DNA from: Opitutia bacterium
GTDB taxonomy: Bacteria > Verrucomicrobiota > Verrucomicrobiia > Opitutales > Opitutaceae
NCBI GenBank assembly: GCA_947472765.1
Contig: CANJCM010000045.1
Coordinates: 1 to 37,718, forward strand
Reading direction: 5' to 3'
Length of the DNA: 37,718 bases
Made by a program: the position numbers and the translations under genes. Of the stretch, positions 8,439-14,712 are shown piece after piece; the first letter of the stretch is position 1; every line of letters begins with the position of its first letter. The notes under the pieces are model-generated. The model was not told the origin of the DNA. It worked only from the letters and a program-made list of their open reading frames with translations, and made no database searches.

Positions 8439-8846
8439 ATGAAAAATATTTCCGTCATTGTCGCGGATGACGTCGAAGGCATTCAGGACCTGGTCGGGCA
8501 CTGGCTCACGGCTGCTGGCCATGTCGTGATGTGCGTGTCCACCGGGCAGGCGGCGACCCAGCTGCTCAAGCACTGTCACTTCGACCTGGTGATCACGGAT
8601 ATCATCATGCCGGATGGTGACGGCCTCGAACTGATCCTCGAACTCAAGCAGGCGAGCCCGGAGGTGCGCATCCTCGCGATTTCCGGGGGCGGACGGCACA
8701 TGCAGGCGACGGACTGTCTGAAGATGGCAAAGAATCTCGGCGCCCATGCTGTGCTGCTGAAGCCGTTCAACCGTGATCAGCTTTCCGCCGCAGTGGAGCA
8801 GGTTTGTCCCCGCGATGAATCGGACGCCGTCGAGCCGCGGAACTAG
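8439..8846 (+). CDS. Stand-alone response regulator (CheY-like receiver)
   Basis: Single receiver domain of 135 residues. The acidic pair is Asp10/Asp11 (VIVADDVEG), the phosphoacceptor is Asp54 (LVITDIIMPDGDG), the conserved hydroxyl residue is Ser82 (LAISGGG) and the invariant lysine is Lys108 (VLLKPF). No output domain follows, so it should act by protein contact or within a phosphorelay. The frame is open upstream to 8304, but the ATG at 8439 puts the first beta strand directly at the N-terminus, as in CheY-like proteins. No histidine kinase gene is adjacent, so its partner is unknown. Confidence 0.88.
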   Translation: MKNISVIVADDVEGIQDLVGHWLTAAGHVVMCVSTGQAATQLLKHCHFDLVITDIIMPDGDGLELILELKQASPEVRILAISGGGRHMQATDCLKMAKNLGAHAVLLKPFNRDQLSAAVEQVCPRDESDAVEPRN

Positions 8847-8908
8847 CGCGGCCGACGAGATGCCGCCAGCCATCCGGGCGCGGCTGAGTCACGGTCCTGC
8901 ACCCGATT

Positions 8909-8938
8909 CGTCGGGGCGCGCCTCGTGCGCGTCCGCGA
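8909..8938. repeat. REP-like inverted-repeat element, copy 1
   Basis: A 30-bp sequence that recurs at 10984-11013 with a single mismatch. It can fold as GGGCGCGC-CTCGT-GCGCGTCC; the copy difference (T for C) keeps pairing through a G-U wobble. It lies in the 413-bp gene-free stretch 8847-9259, which otherwise shows no gene before the small Lys-rich ORF. Confidence 0.6.
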
Positions 8939-9259
8939 TTTCTGGTCGGCGGCTCTTCCGTTTAAACAGATCCGGAGCCGCGCGAAAATTGGCGGGCCAG
9001 GCTGGCGCGCGGCGCCGCGGAATTTCTGCGATGGCGAATTCGTCGCCGCAATTTCGCTCGGGCGATTGCAGCGATCGTGCATCACGAAGCGCACATGACT
9101 TCGGATTTCGCGCGAATTTCCGGCTTGGTGTGGTCCGCAGTCATTTGCGGACAGTGATCTTCTGAGGTTTACATTTGGCCGCGGTGCGCGCCCATTTAGT
9201 CGTGCGGATGAGAACTGGTTCCCATTCGCACTCACAACCAAAGCAAAAAGGAAAATATC

Positions 9260-9325
9260 ATGGCTAAGAAAGCAGCAAAGAAAGCGGCTCCGAAGAAGAC
9301 GGCAGCGAAGAAGAAGAAGAAGTAA
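9260..9325 (+). CDS. 21-residue Lys/Ala-rich histone H1-tail-like peptide
   Basis: A very short gene: ATG plus 20 sense codons and TAA. The product has 12 Lys and 6 Ala, plus one Pro and one Thr, and begins MAKKAAKKAAPKK. A good Shine-Dalgarno site (AAAAGGA) sits about 7 bases upstream, which is rare in this window. The composition matches the basic tails of bacterial histone H1-like proteins, so nucleic-acid binding is the natural guess. A 16-bp hairpin and a strong Rho-independent terminator follow, so it looks like its own transcription unit. A low-complexity leader for a regulatory RNA is an alternative. Confidence 0.65.
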   Translation: MAKKAAKKAAPKKTAAKKKKK

Positions 9326-9340
9326 CCCCGCCTCGCCTCT

Positions 9341-9376
9341 CCTCCGCCGGTGGCTGATTTCAGTCATCGGTGGAGG
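9341..9376 (+). other. 16-bp hairpin in the 3' UTR of the Lys-rich peptide gene
   Basis: Positions 9341-9356 pair with 9361-9376 over 16 consecutive pairs, three of them G-U, around a four-base loop (ATTT). No T-run follows, so it is not a classical terminator. It lies between the peptide stop codon and the terminator at 9428-9458. Confidence 0.6.
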
Positions 9377-9427
9377 TGGGTGTAGCGGCCCGGCTGCTTC
9401 TGCCACTGGAGTCACTCCCAGATATTC

Positions 9428-9458
9428 GCGCGCCCCATTCGTGGGTCGCGCATTTTTT
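9428..9458 (+). terminator. Rho-independent terminator with TTCG tetraloop
   Basis: The stem 9428-9437/9442-9451 has nine pairs and one mismatch and closes on a TTCG loop. Six T residues follow at 9453-9458. The orientation suits transcripts from the Lys-rich peptide gene. It faces the convergent minus-strand VF530/DTW pair. Confidence 0.8.
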
Positions 9459-9508
9459 ATGTCCCGCGATCGACACCAGCCGATCGCACCGCCTCCGCGG
9501 GAGCGTGA

Positions 9509-9736
9509 TCAGATCGTCCGCTTCCTCGCCACGTACAGTGCCTCCACCTTCGCGCGGGCCCACGGGGTTTTCCGGAGGAAGGCCAGGCTCGACTTGATGC
9601 TGGGATCAAAGCGAAAGCAGCGCACGTCCACGCGATCCGCCATGCCGTCCCAGCCGAGCTCGGCGACGAGTTCGGTCAGGAGTTTTTCCAAGGTCACGCC
9701 GTGAAGTGGATCGCGCGAGGCGGGCGGGGTGGTCAT
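9509..9736 (-). CDS. VF530/DUF2132 family small protein
   Basis: A 75-residue protein matching the VF530 (DUF2132) family, a small helical fold annotated as a possible DNA-binding protein. The family pattern is clear: [17 protein letters not shown], then [24 protein letters not shown] and the terminal KVEALYV. Its start overlaps the stop of the upstream DTW gene by four bases (ATGA read on the minus strand), so the two are translationally coupled. Its function is unknown; coupling to an RNA-modifying enzyme hints at a nucleic-acid role. Confidence 0.88.
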   Translation of the reverse strand: MTTPPASRDPLHGVTLEKLLTELVAELGWDGMADRVDVRCFRFDPSIKSSLAFLRKTPWARAKVEALYVARKRTI

Positions 9737-10488
9737 GGCGAAGAGGGTGAAGGTCCGGCCGCGGGGATTTTGGTTTGAAAAATCCGCGCCCGGCGGGCGC
9801 CACTGCGACCCTGGGGTGGGGTGCGCTCGGCGGGATCACGGTACGCGTGGCGCCGGTAGCCGCCGCGCGCCGGATCGGCGGCGCAACGAATTTGAAAATC
9901 CTGCATCCGGGTGAACAGCTCCGGGAGTTGTTCCGGCTGCGAATAGTCATCGAGCCCGGCTCGGGCGAGGGTGAGCAGCAGTTCATGCGTGGCCTCGAGC
10001 GTCGAAAGGCACGCGGGATGCGGCTGCTGCTTGATCACGAATCGGCTCGGCGCACTCGGCACGAACATGATTCGCGGCAACCGCTGCAGGGTGGGACTCA
10101 GCCGGAGCATCTTGCGGCCGAGCGCCCACGTGGCGTCCAGCAGCAGCACCGTCAGGCGCCGGCCCTGGAGGAAGGAAGGATCCCATGGCTCCAATGACAG
10201 GTTGCGAGCCGTCGGCCCGGGATAAAGGAGCACCGGAAAATTCGCCGGATCGCGCAGCGCGGCCTGGACTTCCTCGTGTTCGTCAAAGCCCACGCCGACA
10301 TGAATCGCGCTGTTCGGGAGACAGAGATGAGTGAGCCGGCCCGTCGCCGCCTTCTCCTGTTTGTATTCCTTCGGATGCATGAGGAACAGGAAGCGGGTCC
10401 GGGTCTCCATCGCGTGGATCGAAGGGCACCAGCAGAGGCTTTGCGGCCAGAAGCATCGATAACACGTTGCGCGACTCATGCGATCCAC
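9733..10488 (-). CDS. DTW-domain protein (tRNA-uridine aminocarboxypropyltransferase family)
   Basis: A 251-residue member of the DTW family, whose studied members transfer the aminocarboxypropyl group of S-adenosylmethionine to a tRNA uridine. The N-terminal metal-binding cysteines are C9, C12, C19 and C21 ([13 protein letters not shown]). The family signature is [14 protein letters not shown], with Asp118, Thr120 and Trp121. A later [10 protein letters not shown] stretch is also typical. The C-terminal 40 residues are basic and Pro-rich and may be an extension beyond the domain. An internal Met at residue 4 is an alternative start. The gene is first of a two-gene unit with VF530. The exact tRNA position is not assigned. 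Confidence 0.87.
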   Translation of the reverse strand: MDRMSRATCYRCFWPQSLCWCPSIHAMETRTRFLFLMHPKEYKQEKAATGRLTHLCLPNSAIHVGVGFDEHEEVQAALRDPANFPVLLYPGPTARNLSLEPWDPSFLQGRRLTVLLLDATWALGRKMLRLSPTLQRLPRIMFVPSAPSRFVIKQQPHPACLSTLEATHELLLTLARAGLDDYSQPEQLPELFTRMQDFQIRCAADPARGGYRRHAYRDPAERTPPQGRSGARRARIFQTKIPAAGPSPSSP

Positions 10489-10654
10489 CGACGTTGCGCG
10501 GCCTGCGCGCAGGTGGGAAGGGTGTAATTCCGCCGTGGAACTCGAGGCGAACGGTTAGTGCCCGGCGCGGCGCGCCTGGTGGGTGAAGACCGGAGGCGGG
10601 ACAAAATCTCCCCTCCGGAGGGAACCATCGACCGGCGTACGGGACCACTCGATC

Positions 10655-10909
10655 ATGAGTTTCCCGGGTAGTTTTACCTCCCGAATCATGGCGGCCATTT
10701 CGGCCCTGCCGATGGAACTGCGGGCCGAGGCCATCCATGCGATTCTCAGCGACATGCTGAAGGATCTCCCGGCCGAAAGCATCCTGCGGATGCGGGAAGA
10801 GGTCCGGCAGCAGTTGGATGACGATATTCCGATCATCCGTTCCGCGCTGGAACTGATCGAAGGCCAGCTCGCGCTGCGCGAAATCGCGGCCTCCGCGCAC
10901 TGGCGCTAG
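10655..10909 (+). CDS. Small helical hypothetical protein
   Basis: No family recognised. From the ATG at 10655 the product is 84 residues, acidic and probably all-helical (ISALPMELRAEAIHAILSD, then PAESILRMREEV and DDDIPIIRSALELIEG). A longer frame begins at 10583, but its extra 24 residues are Gly/Arg/Ser-rich and look non-coding. There is no signal peptide and no metal motif. It is divergent from the DTW gene and followed by an intergenic repeat. The regular amphipathic pattern argues for a real protein. Confidence 0.5.
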   Translation: MSFPGSFTSRIMAAISALPMELRAEAIHAILSDMLKDLPAESILRMREEVRQQLDDDIPIIRSALELIEGQLALREIAASAHWR

Positions 10910-10983
10910 GGCAGGTTAAGAAATGGCGTAGCCGGCGGGTGTGGACGAGCCACCCCCCTCCAGCGGATCTTGCAATGTCGCAT

Positions 10984-11013
10984 CGTCGGGGCGCGCCTCG
11001 TGCGCGCCCGCGA
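10984..11013. repeat. REP-like inverted-repeat element, copy 2
   Basis: Second copy of the 30-bp element at 8909-8938, with one difference. Here the stem is perfect: GGGCGCGC-CTCGT-GCGCGCCC. It lies in the short gap between the 84-residue hypothetical and the minus-strand WGHQPC small gene. Confidence 0.6.
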
Positions 11014-11071
11014 AATCTTACCGGCTACACTTCAATTTAATCTGCTCCAGTTCACGCCGGCCCTCGCCGTT

Positions 11072-11242
11072 TCAGCACGGCTGATGTCCCCAGTCGGTTT
11101 CCTTCAGCTCCTTTTCGTAGAGCGCCATTTGTTCCTCGGGCGTCAGGGGCTGGCCGGCCGCCGGACCCGGCTCGGTCGCAGGCGGCGTCCCCCCCGGCGG
11201 CGGCGCCGGGGGTTTGGGGGAATCGGGCGGCGTGGTGCTCAT
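11072..11242 (-). CDS. 56-residue Pro-rich small protein ending WGHQPC
   Basis: A small gene directly downstream of the ketoacyl synthase, 28 bases after its stop, read from the ATG at 11242. Residues 1-30 are Pro/Gly-rich and probably disordered. The C-terminal part (PLTPEEQMALYEKELKE, then TDWGHQPC) looks like a conserved helix ending in a terminal cysteine. No family name is recognised. An in-frame extension to 11302 would overlap the ketoacyl synthase gene and is less likely. The position suggests co-transcription with the synthase. Confidence 0.5.
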   Translation of the reverse strand: MSTTPPDSPKPPAPPPGGTPPATEPGPAAGQPLTPEEQMALYEKELKETDWGHQPC

Positions 11243-11270
11243 CCAAGTCAGGCGAATGGCGTGCTCGCGG

Positions 11271-12533
11271 TCACAAGGCGCGTTTGAAAAGCAACGCGAC
11301 ATTGGCGCCGCCGAAGCCGCTGCTGTTTTTCATCACGATGTTCACCGCGCGATTTTCGGTCGTGCGCGGGAGGTTCAGATGCGCGCACTCGGGATCCACG
11401 TTCGCCAGATGGGCGTTGCCGGGGACGAATTGTTCCCGCAGCGCGACCGCGGAGAAGCCGCTCTCCATCGCGCCCGCCAGGGAGAGTCCGTGGCCGGTGA
11501 GGGCCTTCGTGCTGCTCACGAGCGGACCCGCGCCGGTGCCGTGAAACACCGACTTCAGGGCGCGCGCTTCCGAGATGTCACCGATCAAAGTCGAGGTGGC
11601 GTGGGCGTTGACGTAGTCGACTTCCGGCGGGCTGACCCCGGTGGCCCGCAGCGCCTTCGTCATGGCCGCGGCCGAACCGCTGCCCTCGGGATGGGAAATG
11701 GCGACGTTGTAACCATCGGACGCCTGGCCCCAACCGAGGAACTCCGCATACGGCGTCACCCCGCGGCGCCGGACTTCCGCTTCGGTTTCGAGCACGAGAA
11801 CCGTCGCGCCGCCGGTGCCGACGAAGCCGTCCCGCGCGACATCGAAAGGGCGCGACGCCAGCGCCGGATCGGTTTGCAGCGACAGCGTCCGCATGCCCGC
11901 GAAGGGCAGGATCGCGTCGCGATTCCCGTCCTCGGCCCCGACGACGAACATCCGCTGCTGCCGGCCGAGGACCAGGTCATCGAAGGCATAACCCATCGCA
12001 TGGGCGGACGAGGCGCAGGCCGAGGAGAACCCGCAGGACGCGCCGAGAATCCGGAAACCCGCGACGAGATTGAAGTTCAGGGTGCCGACGATGGAGGCCA
12101 CGATGCCGAGCGGCGAACACCGCATCGGGCCGAATTTATTCAGCCGCTCGTGATGATGGTGTGTCAGAAGCGGTGAGCCTCCGGACGCGGCGTAGAGCCC
12201 GGTGTCGGGATTGGAGATGTCCGCCTCCGTCAGCCGCGCATCCTCGATGGCCTGGAGCATGGCGCAGTGGGCGAAGAGCCCGTTGGGCGCCATCGAGCGG
12301 AGCAACTCGCGCTTGATCTTGTAGCGGGCGGGAAAGACCCAGTCCTCCTGATCGATCGAGTCGGCGGTGAACTCCTTGATCGTGCCAATCACCTTGCACG
12401 GGATTTCCGGCTTCTGAAAAGGGGCGTAGGTTTCAAACCCGTGTTCGAGCTGGCGCAGGCGCCGGGTGACGTTCGCGACGTCATTGCCGATGCTGGTGAC
12501 GAATCCGAGGCCGGTGATGAAAACTCTGGGCAT
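11271..12533 (-). CDS. Beta-ketoacyl-ACP synthase family protein (FabF/FabB-like)
   Basis: A condensing enzyme of 420 residues that should extend an acyl-ACP with malonyl-ACP. The thiolase-fold triad is complete: Cys173 in SSACASSAHAMG, His311 in NAHATSTLIGD and His348 in SSTKALTGHGL, with Lys343. The C-terminal KNSSGFGGANVALLF is the standard KAS I/II ending. No fabD, fabG or acpP is adjacent, so it is not in the usual fatty-acid cluster. It could serve an accessory lipid or polyketide-like product. A small gene for a 56-residue protein follows on the same strand. Confidence 0.85.
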   Translation of the reverse strand: MPRVFITGLGFVTSIGNDVANVTRRLRQLEHGFETYAPFQKPEIPCKVIGTIKEFTADSIDQEDWVFPARYKIKRELLRSMAPNGLFAHCAMLQAIEDARLTEADISNPDTGLYAASGGSPLLTHHHHERLNKFGPMRCSPLGIVASIVGTLNFNLVAGFRILGASCGFSSACASSAHAMGYAFDDLVLGRQQRMFVVGAEDGNRDAILPFAGMRTLSLQTDPALASRPFDVARDGFVGTGGATVLVLETEAEVRRRGVTPYAEFLGWGQASDGYNVAISHPEGSGSAAAMTKALRATGVSPPEVDYVNAHATSTLIGDISEARALKSVFHGTGAGPLVSSTKALTGHGLSLAGAMESGFSAVALREQFVPGNAHLANVDPECAHLNLPRTTENRAVNIVMKNSSGFGGANVALLFKRAL

Positions 12534-12757
12534 GCCGTGAGAGGAAGTGCGATCGAAGGGATGGAGTTTCGCCGAACCGCCGCGGAAGTGAAATCAGTTC
12601 TCCGCCCCGGTCAACGTCCGCAGACGGCTGGGGCTCGCGCGGAAATGCACGCGCAGCGATGAACCGCTGCTGAGCCTGGCGCCCTGTCCCCGCGGGAGCC
12701 CGGCGAGCGTGCTCTCCGGGATTGCCGGTGAGCGGGACTGCCGCCAATTCATTCCGC

Positions 12758-13288
12758 ATGTGCGCTGCGACCATACGACGGGCCGGACCGGGCGATGAGG
12801 ACGCGCTGACGCTCGTCGGGCAGGCCTCGTTTCTGGAAGCCTTCGCGGGTGTCATCGGTGGACGCGATATCGTGGCCCACTGCCAGCGCCAGCATGCGCG
12901 GGAGAAGTATGCGGCCTGGCTGCACGATCCGGCGACGGAGATCTGGTTGGCCGAGGTCGAGCCGGGTCGCGCCCCCATCGGGTATCTTGTTCTCACCAAG
13001 CCCGACCTGCCGCTGGCGGATCTGGCGGCCGATGATCTGGAAGTGAAGCGCGTGTATCTCCTGCACCGTTTTCAACGCACGGGTGTCGGTGCGCGATTGA
13101 TGCAGGAGGCCTTGGAGTCCGCGAGCCGGCGCGGGGCGCGCCGGCTGCTGCTGGGAGTCTATGGCGGAAATACGGGTGCGATCGCGTTTTATCACCGCCT
13201 CGGCTACCAGACGGTTGGCACGCGCCGCTTCCTTGTCGGCGAGAACACCTATGAGGATCTGATCCTCGGTTTGAACCTCGCCCGCTGA
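12758..13288 (+). CDS. GNAT-family N-acetyltransferase
   Basis: A GCN5-related acetyltransferase of 176 residues. The acetyl-CoA binding motif A is visible as VYLLHRFQRTGVGARLMQEA, with the Q/R-x-x-G-x-G/A pattern. The motif B region follows as LLLGVYGGNTGAIAFYHRLGY, ending GTRRFLVG. The frame could start at TTG 12722, but the ATG at 12758 begins directly before the first strand (ATIRRAGPGDEDAL), as is usual. It is divergent from the ketoacyl synthase. Downstream lies a broken VOC gene on the same strand. The substrate cannot be inferred. Confidence 0.87.
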   Translation: MCAATIRRAGPGDEDALTLVGQASFLEAFAGVIGGRDIVAHCQRQHAREKYAAWLHDPATEIWLAEVEPGRAPIGYLVLTKPDLPLADLAADDLEVKRVYLLHRFQRTGVGARLMQEALESASRRGARRLLLGVYGGNTGAIAFYHRLGYQTVGTRRFLVGENTYEDLILGLNLAR

Positions 13289-13313
13289 TTCGAGTTTCAC
13301 GAAATCCATCCCC

Positions 13314-13524
13314 ATGAACACAGAAGGAAACCCGGTCGGCTGGTTTGAGATCTAAGTGCAGGACATGAAACGTGCCCGCGCCTTTTATGAGGCGAAATTC
13401 GGCGTGAAGCTGGAGCGCCTGCCAGGCCCGGACATCGAGATGTTGGCCTTTCCCATGGAAATGGAGCGACCCGGCTGAGCTGGCGCCCTCGTGCACATGC
13501 CGGGCAAGGAAAACGGCGACGGCT
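13314..13524 (+). pseudogene. Broken VOC/glyoxalase-family gene remnant
   Basis: Read in one frame from ATG 13314, the translation is a recognisable VOC (glyoxalase/bleomycin-resistance) N-terminus: NPVGWFEI, stop, VQDMKRARAFYEAKFGVKLERL, then MLAFPMEME. In-frame stops fall at 13353-13355 (TAA where a Tyr codon is expected in EIYV) and at 13476-13478 (TGA where Ala or similar is expected before AGALVHMPG). The homology then stops at about 70 residues, around half a domain, and runs into a hairpin-rich intergenic stretch. Two stops plus a missing C-terminal half make a functional product very unlikely. It follows the GNAT gene by 25 bases. Confidence 0.75.
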
Positions 13525-13541
13525 GCTTGCGGGAGGCGTGT

Positions 13542-13602
13542 CGCTCCCGACTCGAGGAGCGAGGGGCCTCGGCCTCGCTCCCGTCTGGGGCGCGTCAGCC
13601 CC
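13542..13602. repeat. Cluster of hairpins at the pseudogene end and downstream of the minus-strand gene
   Basis: Three overlapping inverted repeats sit in about 60 bases: 13542-13547/13556-13561 (CGCTCC/GGAGCG), 13556-13564/13573-13581 (GGAGCGAGG/CCTCGCTCC) and 13587-13591/13598-13602 (GGGGC/GCCCC). The last lies just beyond the stop of the minus-strand gene ending at 13606 and may help to end its transcript, although no T-run is seen. The cluster begins where VOC homology is lost. Confidence 0.5.
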
Positions 13603-13605
13603 GTC

Positions 13606-14232
13606 TTACTTCAATTCGGCGACCAGCGTATCCCAGCCAGCTTTGGTGAATTCCTTGCCCAAGGCGGTGCGGCGTTCCTTGATCCGCTTCACCCGGGCCG
13701 CTTCGGCGTCACGACCGGCGGTGCCGGCGGGCGTCGCCGCCAGGCGCTCGTCGAGACGCTTGATCTCGCGATCGAGGGCGTCCAACGCGGCCTTGACCTC
13801 GGCGGCGTTGGTGACGGAAGGATTTAATTTTGCCACGGCGACGGTGGACGCGGCCTCGGTCCGGGAGGCTGGCGGCGGGGTTCGCAGCGGAGCCAGCCAG
13901 TTCGCGATGCGCTGGCACTGGAGATTGATGTCGTAGCGCAGTTCCTCGTATTTCACCTGATCCCAGTTTTCCTTCAGCGCTTCGGCGCGACCTTTCATCA
14001 GGTTGATGTAACCGAGGATGGTCAGCTTCTGTACCGGATCGGTATATTGCTCGAACAGGCCGTCCAGCCGGACAAAATCAACCGTGAGGGTCTTGTATTC
14101 CGCGGCGTGATCGTCGGCCGGAGCGGTCTCCGCCGCGGATCCGGACAGCGCGGGGAGCGTCAGGAGCGAGCCGAGGCACAGGATGGCGGCGAGACGGCGG
14201 AGCGGTAAAAAAGGACGGAGATCGTGGGACAT
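13606..14232 (-). CDS. Secreted coiled-coil hypothetical protein
   Basis: No family recognised. From the ATG at 14232 the product is 208 residues with a clear signal peptide (basic start, core LAAILCLGSLLTLPALSGSAA, cleavage near residue 28). The mature part is helical and charged. One stretch (DFVRLDGLFEQYTDPVQKL) precedes a long heptad-like segment (AEVKAALDALDREIKRLDERL and KRIKERRTALGKEF). An upstream in-frame Met at 14307 would bury the signal peptide and is rejected. A periplasmic or envelope-associated role is likely. It stands alone on the minus strand, divergent from the cytochrome-like gene at 14713. Confidence 0.65.
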   Translation of the reverse strand: MSHDLRPFLPLRRLAAILCLGSLLTLPALSGSAAETAPADDHAAEYKTLTVDFVRLDGLFEQYTDPVQKLTILGYINLMKGRAEALKENWDQVKYEELRYDINLQCQRIANWLAPLRTPPPASRTEAASTVAVAKLNPSVTNAAEVKAALDALDREIKRLDERLAATPAGTAGRDAEAARVKRIKERRTALGKEFTKAGWDTLVAELK

Positions 14233-14712
14233 GGAGAGCGCGGCGCGTGTGGGCCGAGGTTTTTTGGGGCGGGAGGTGGATGCAAGGCGAACCGCTTCCT
14301 CAGGCAAGCGTGTTGAGGGCGAAGGAGCGCGAGACTCAGCGACGCCGGACTCCGTGCATCACGACCTGACGCGGAGGGGAGGGAGAAGATTCGGTTTCTC
14401 CGAGTCCGGGCGAGCTTTTCGTTCAAATCATGGAGAAGTTCTCCGACCTCCGCCCGGAAATCTACTTGCGTGATTGTCGGCGTATCGGGCTCTATTGTGC
14501 CTTCTTTCGGCGTCCGCGCGTCAGTCTGCTCCATTTGACCGCGGTAAATTTTAGCTACCTTTTGCCCGAGCTTTCGTCAGGCGCGCGACGGAAGATTCGT
14601 CAGGCCGAACACCCCATTTTCTCCATCCCATCTTAGCGCGTGCCTCTTTCCGTCTCGGTCGGAACGGCCTCCACCGCTCTCGTCCGCAGCCTTTCGTGCC
14701 GCTCTCCCACCC
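14233..14712. promoter_or_regulatory. Divergent intergenic region before the PSCyt/DUF1592 locus
   Basis: 480 bases with no gene that can be supported; short open frames on both strands look accidental. The region is less GC-rich than its surroundings around 14420-14640. A TTGACC box at 14535-14540 sits next to an AT-rich stretch (AAATTTTAG), but no well-spaced -10 box is convincing. A 10-bp direct repeat, TTCGTCAGGC, occurs at 14573-14582 and 14596-14605, 23 bp apart, about two helical turns. That spacing would suit cooperative binding of a regulator. It probably contains the promoter of the gene at 14713. Confidence 0.4.

Noticed and set aside
9168-9200. TTTACA box as a sigma-70 promoter for the Lys-rich peptide
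   Set aside because: No acceptable -10 box lies at the right distance.
14160-14534. 124-codon minus-strand frame
   Set aside because: Its first 50 residues look partly protein-like, but the rest is Pro/Ser/Arg-rich and overlaps the signal-peptide part of the gene at 13606-14232 in another frame.
14430-14636. 68-codon plus-strand frame before the PSCyt gene
   Set aside because: No Shine-Dalgarno site, no motif, and it covers the likely promoter region.
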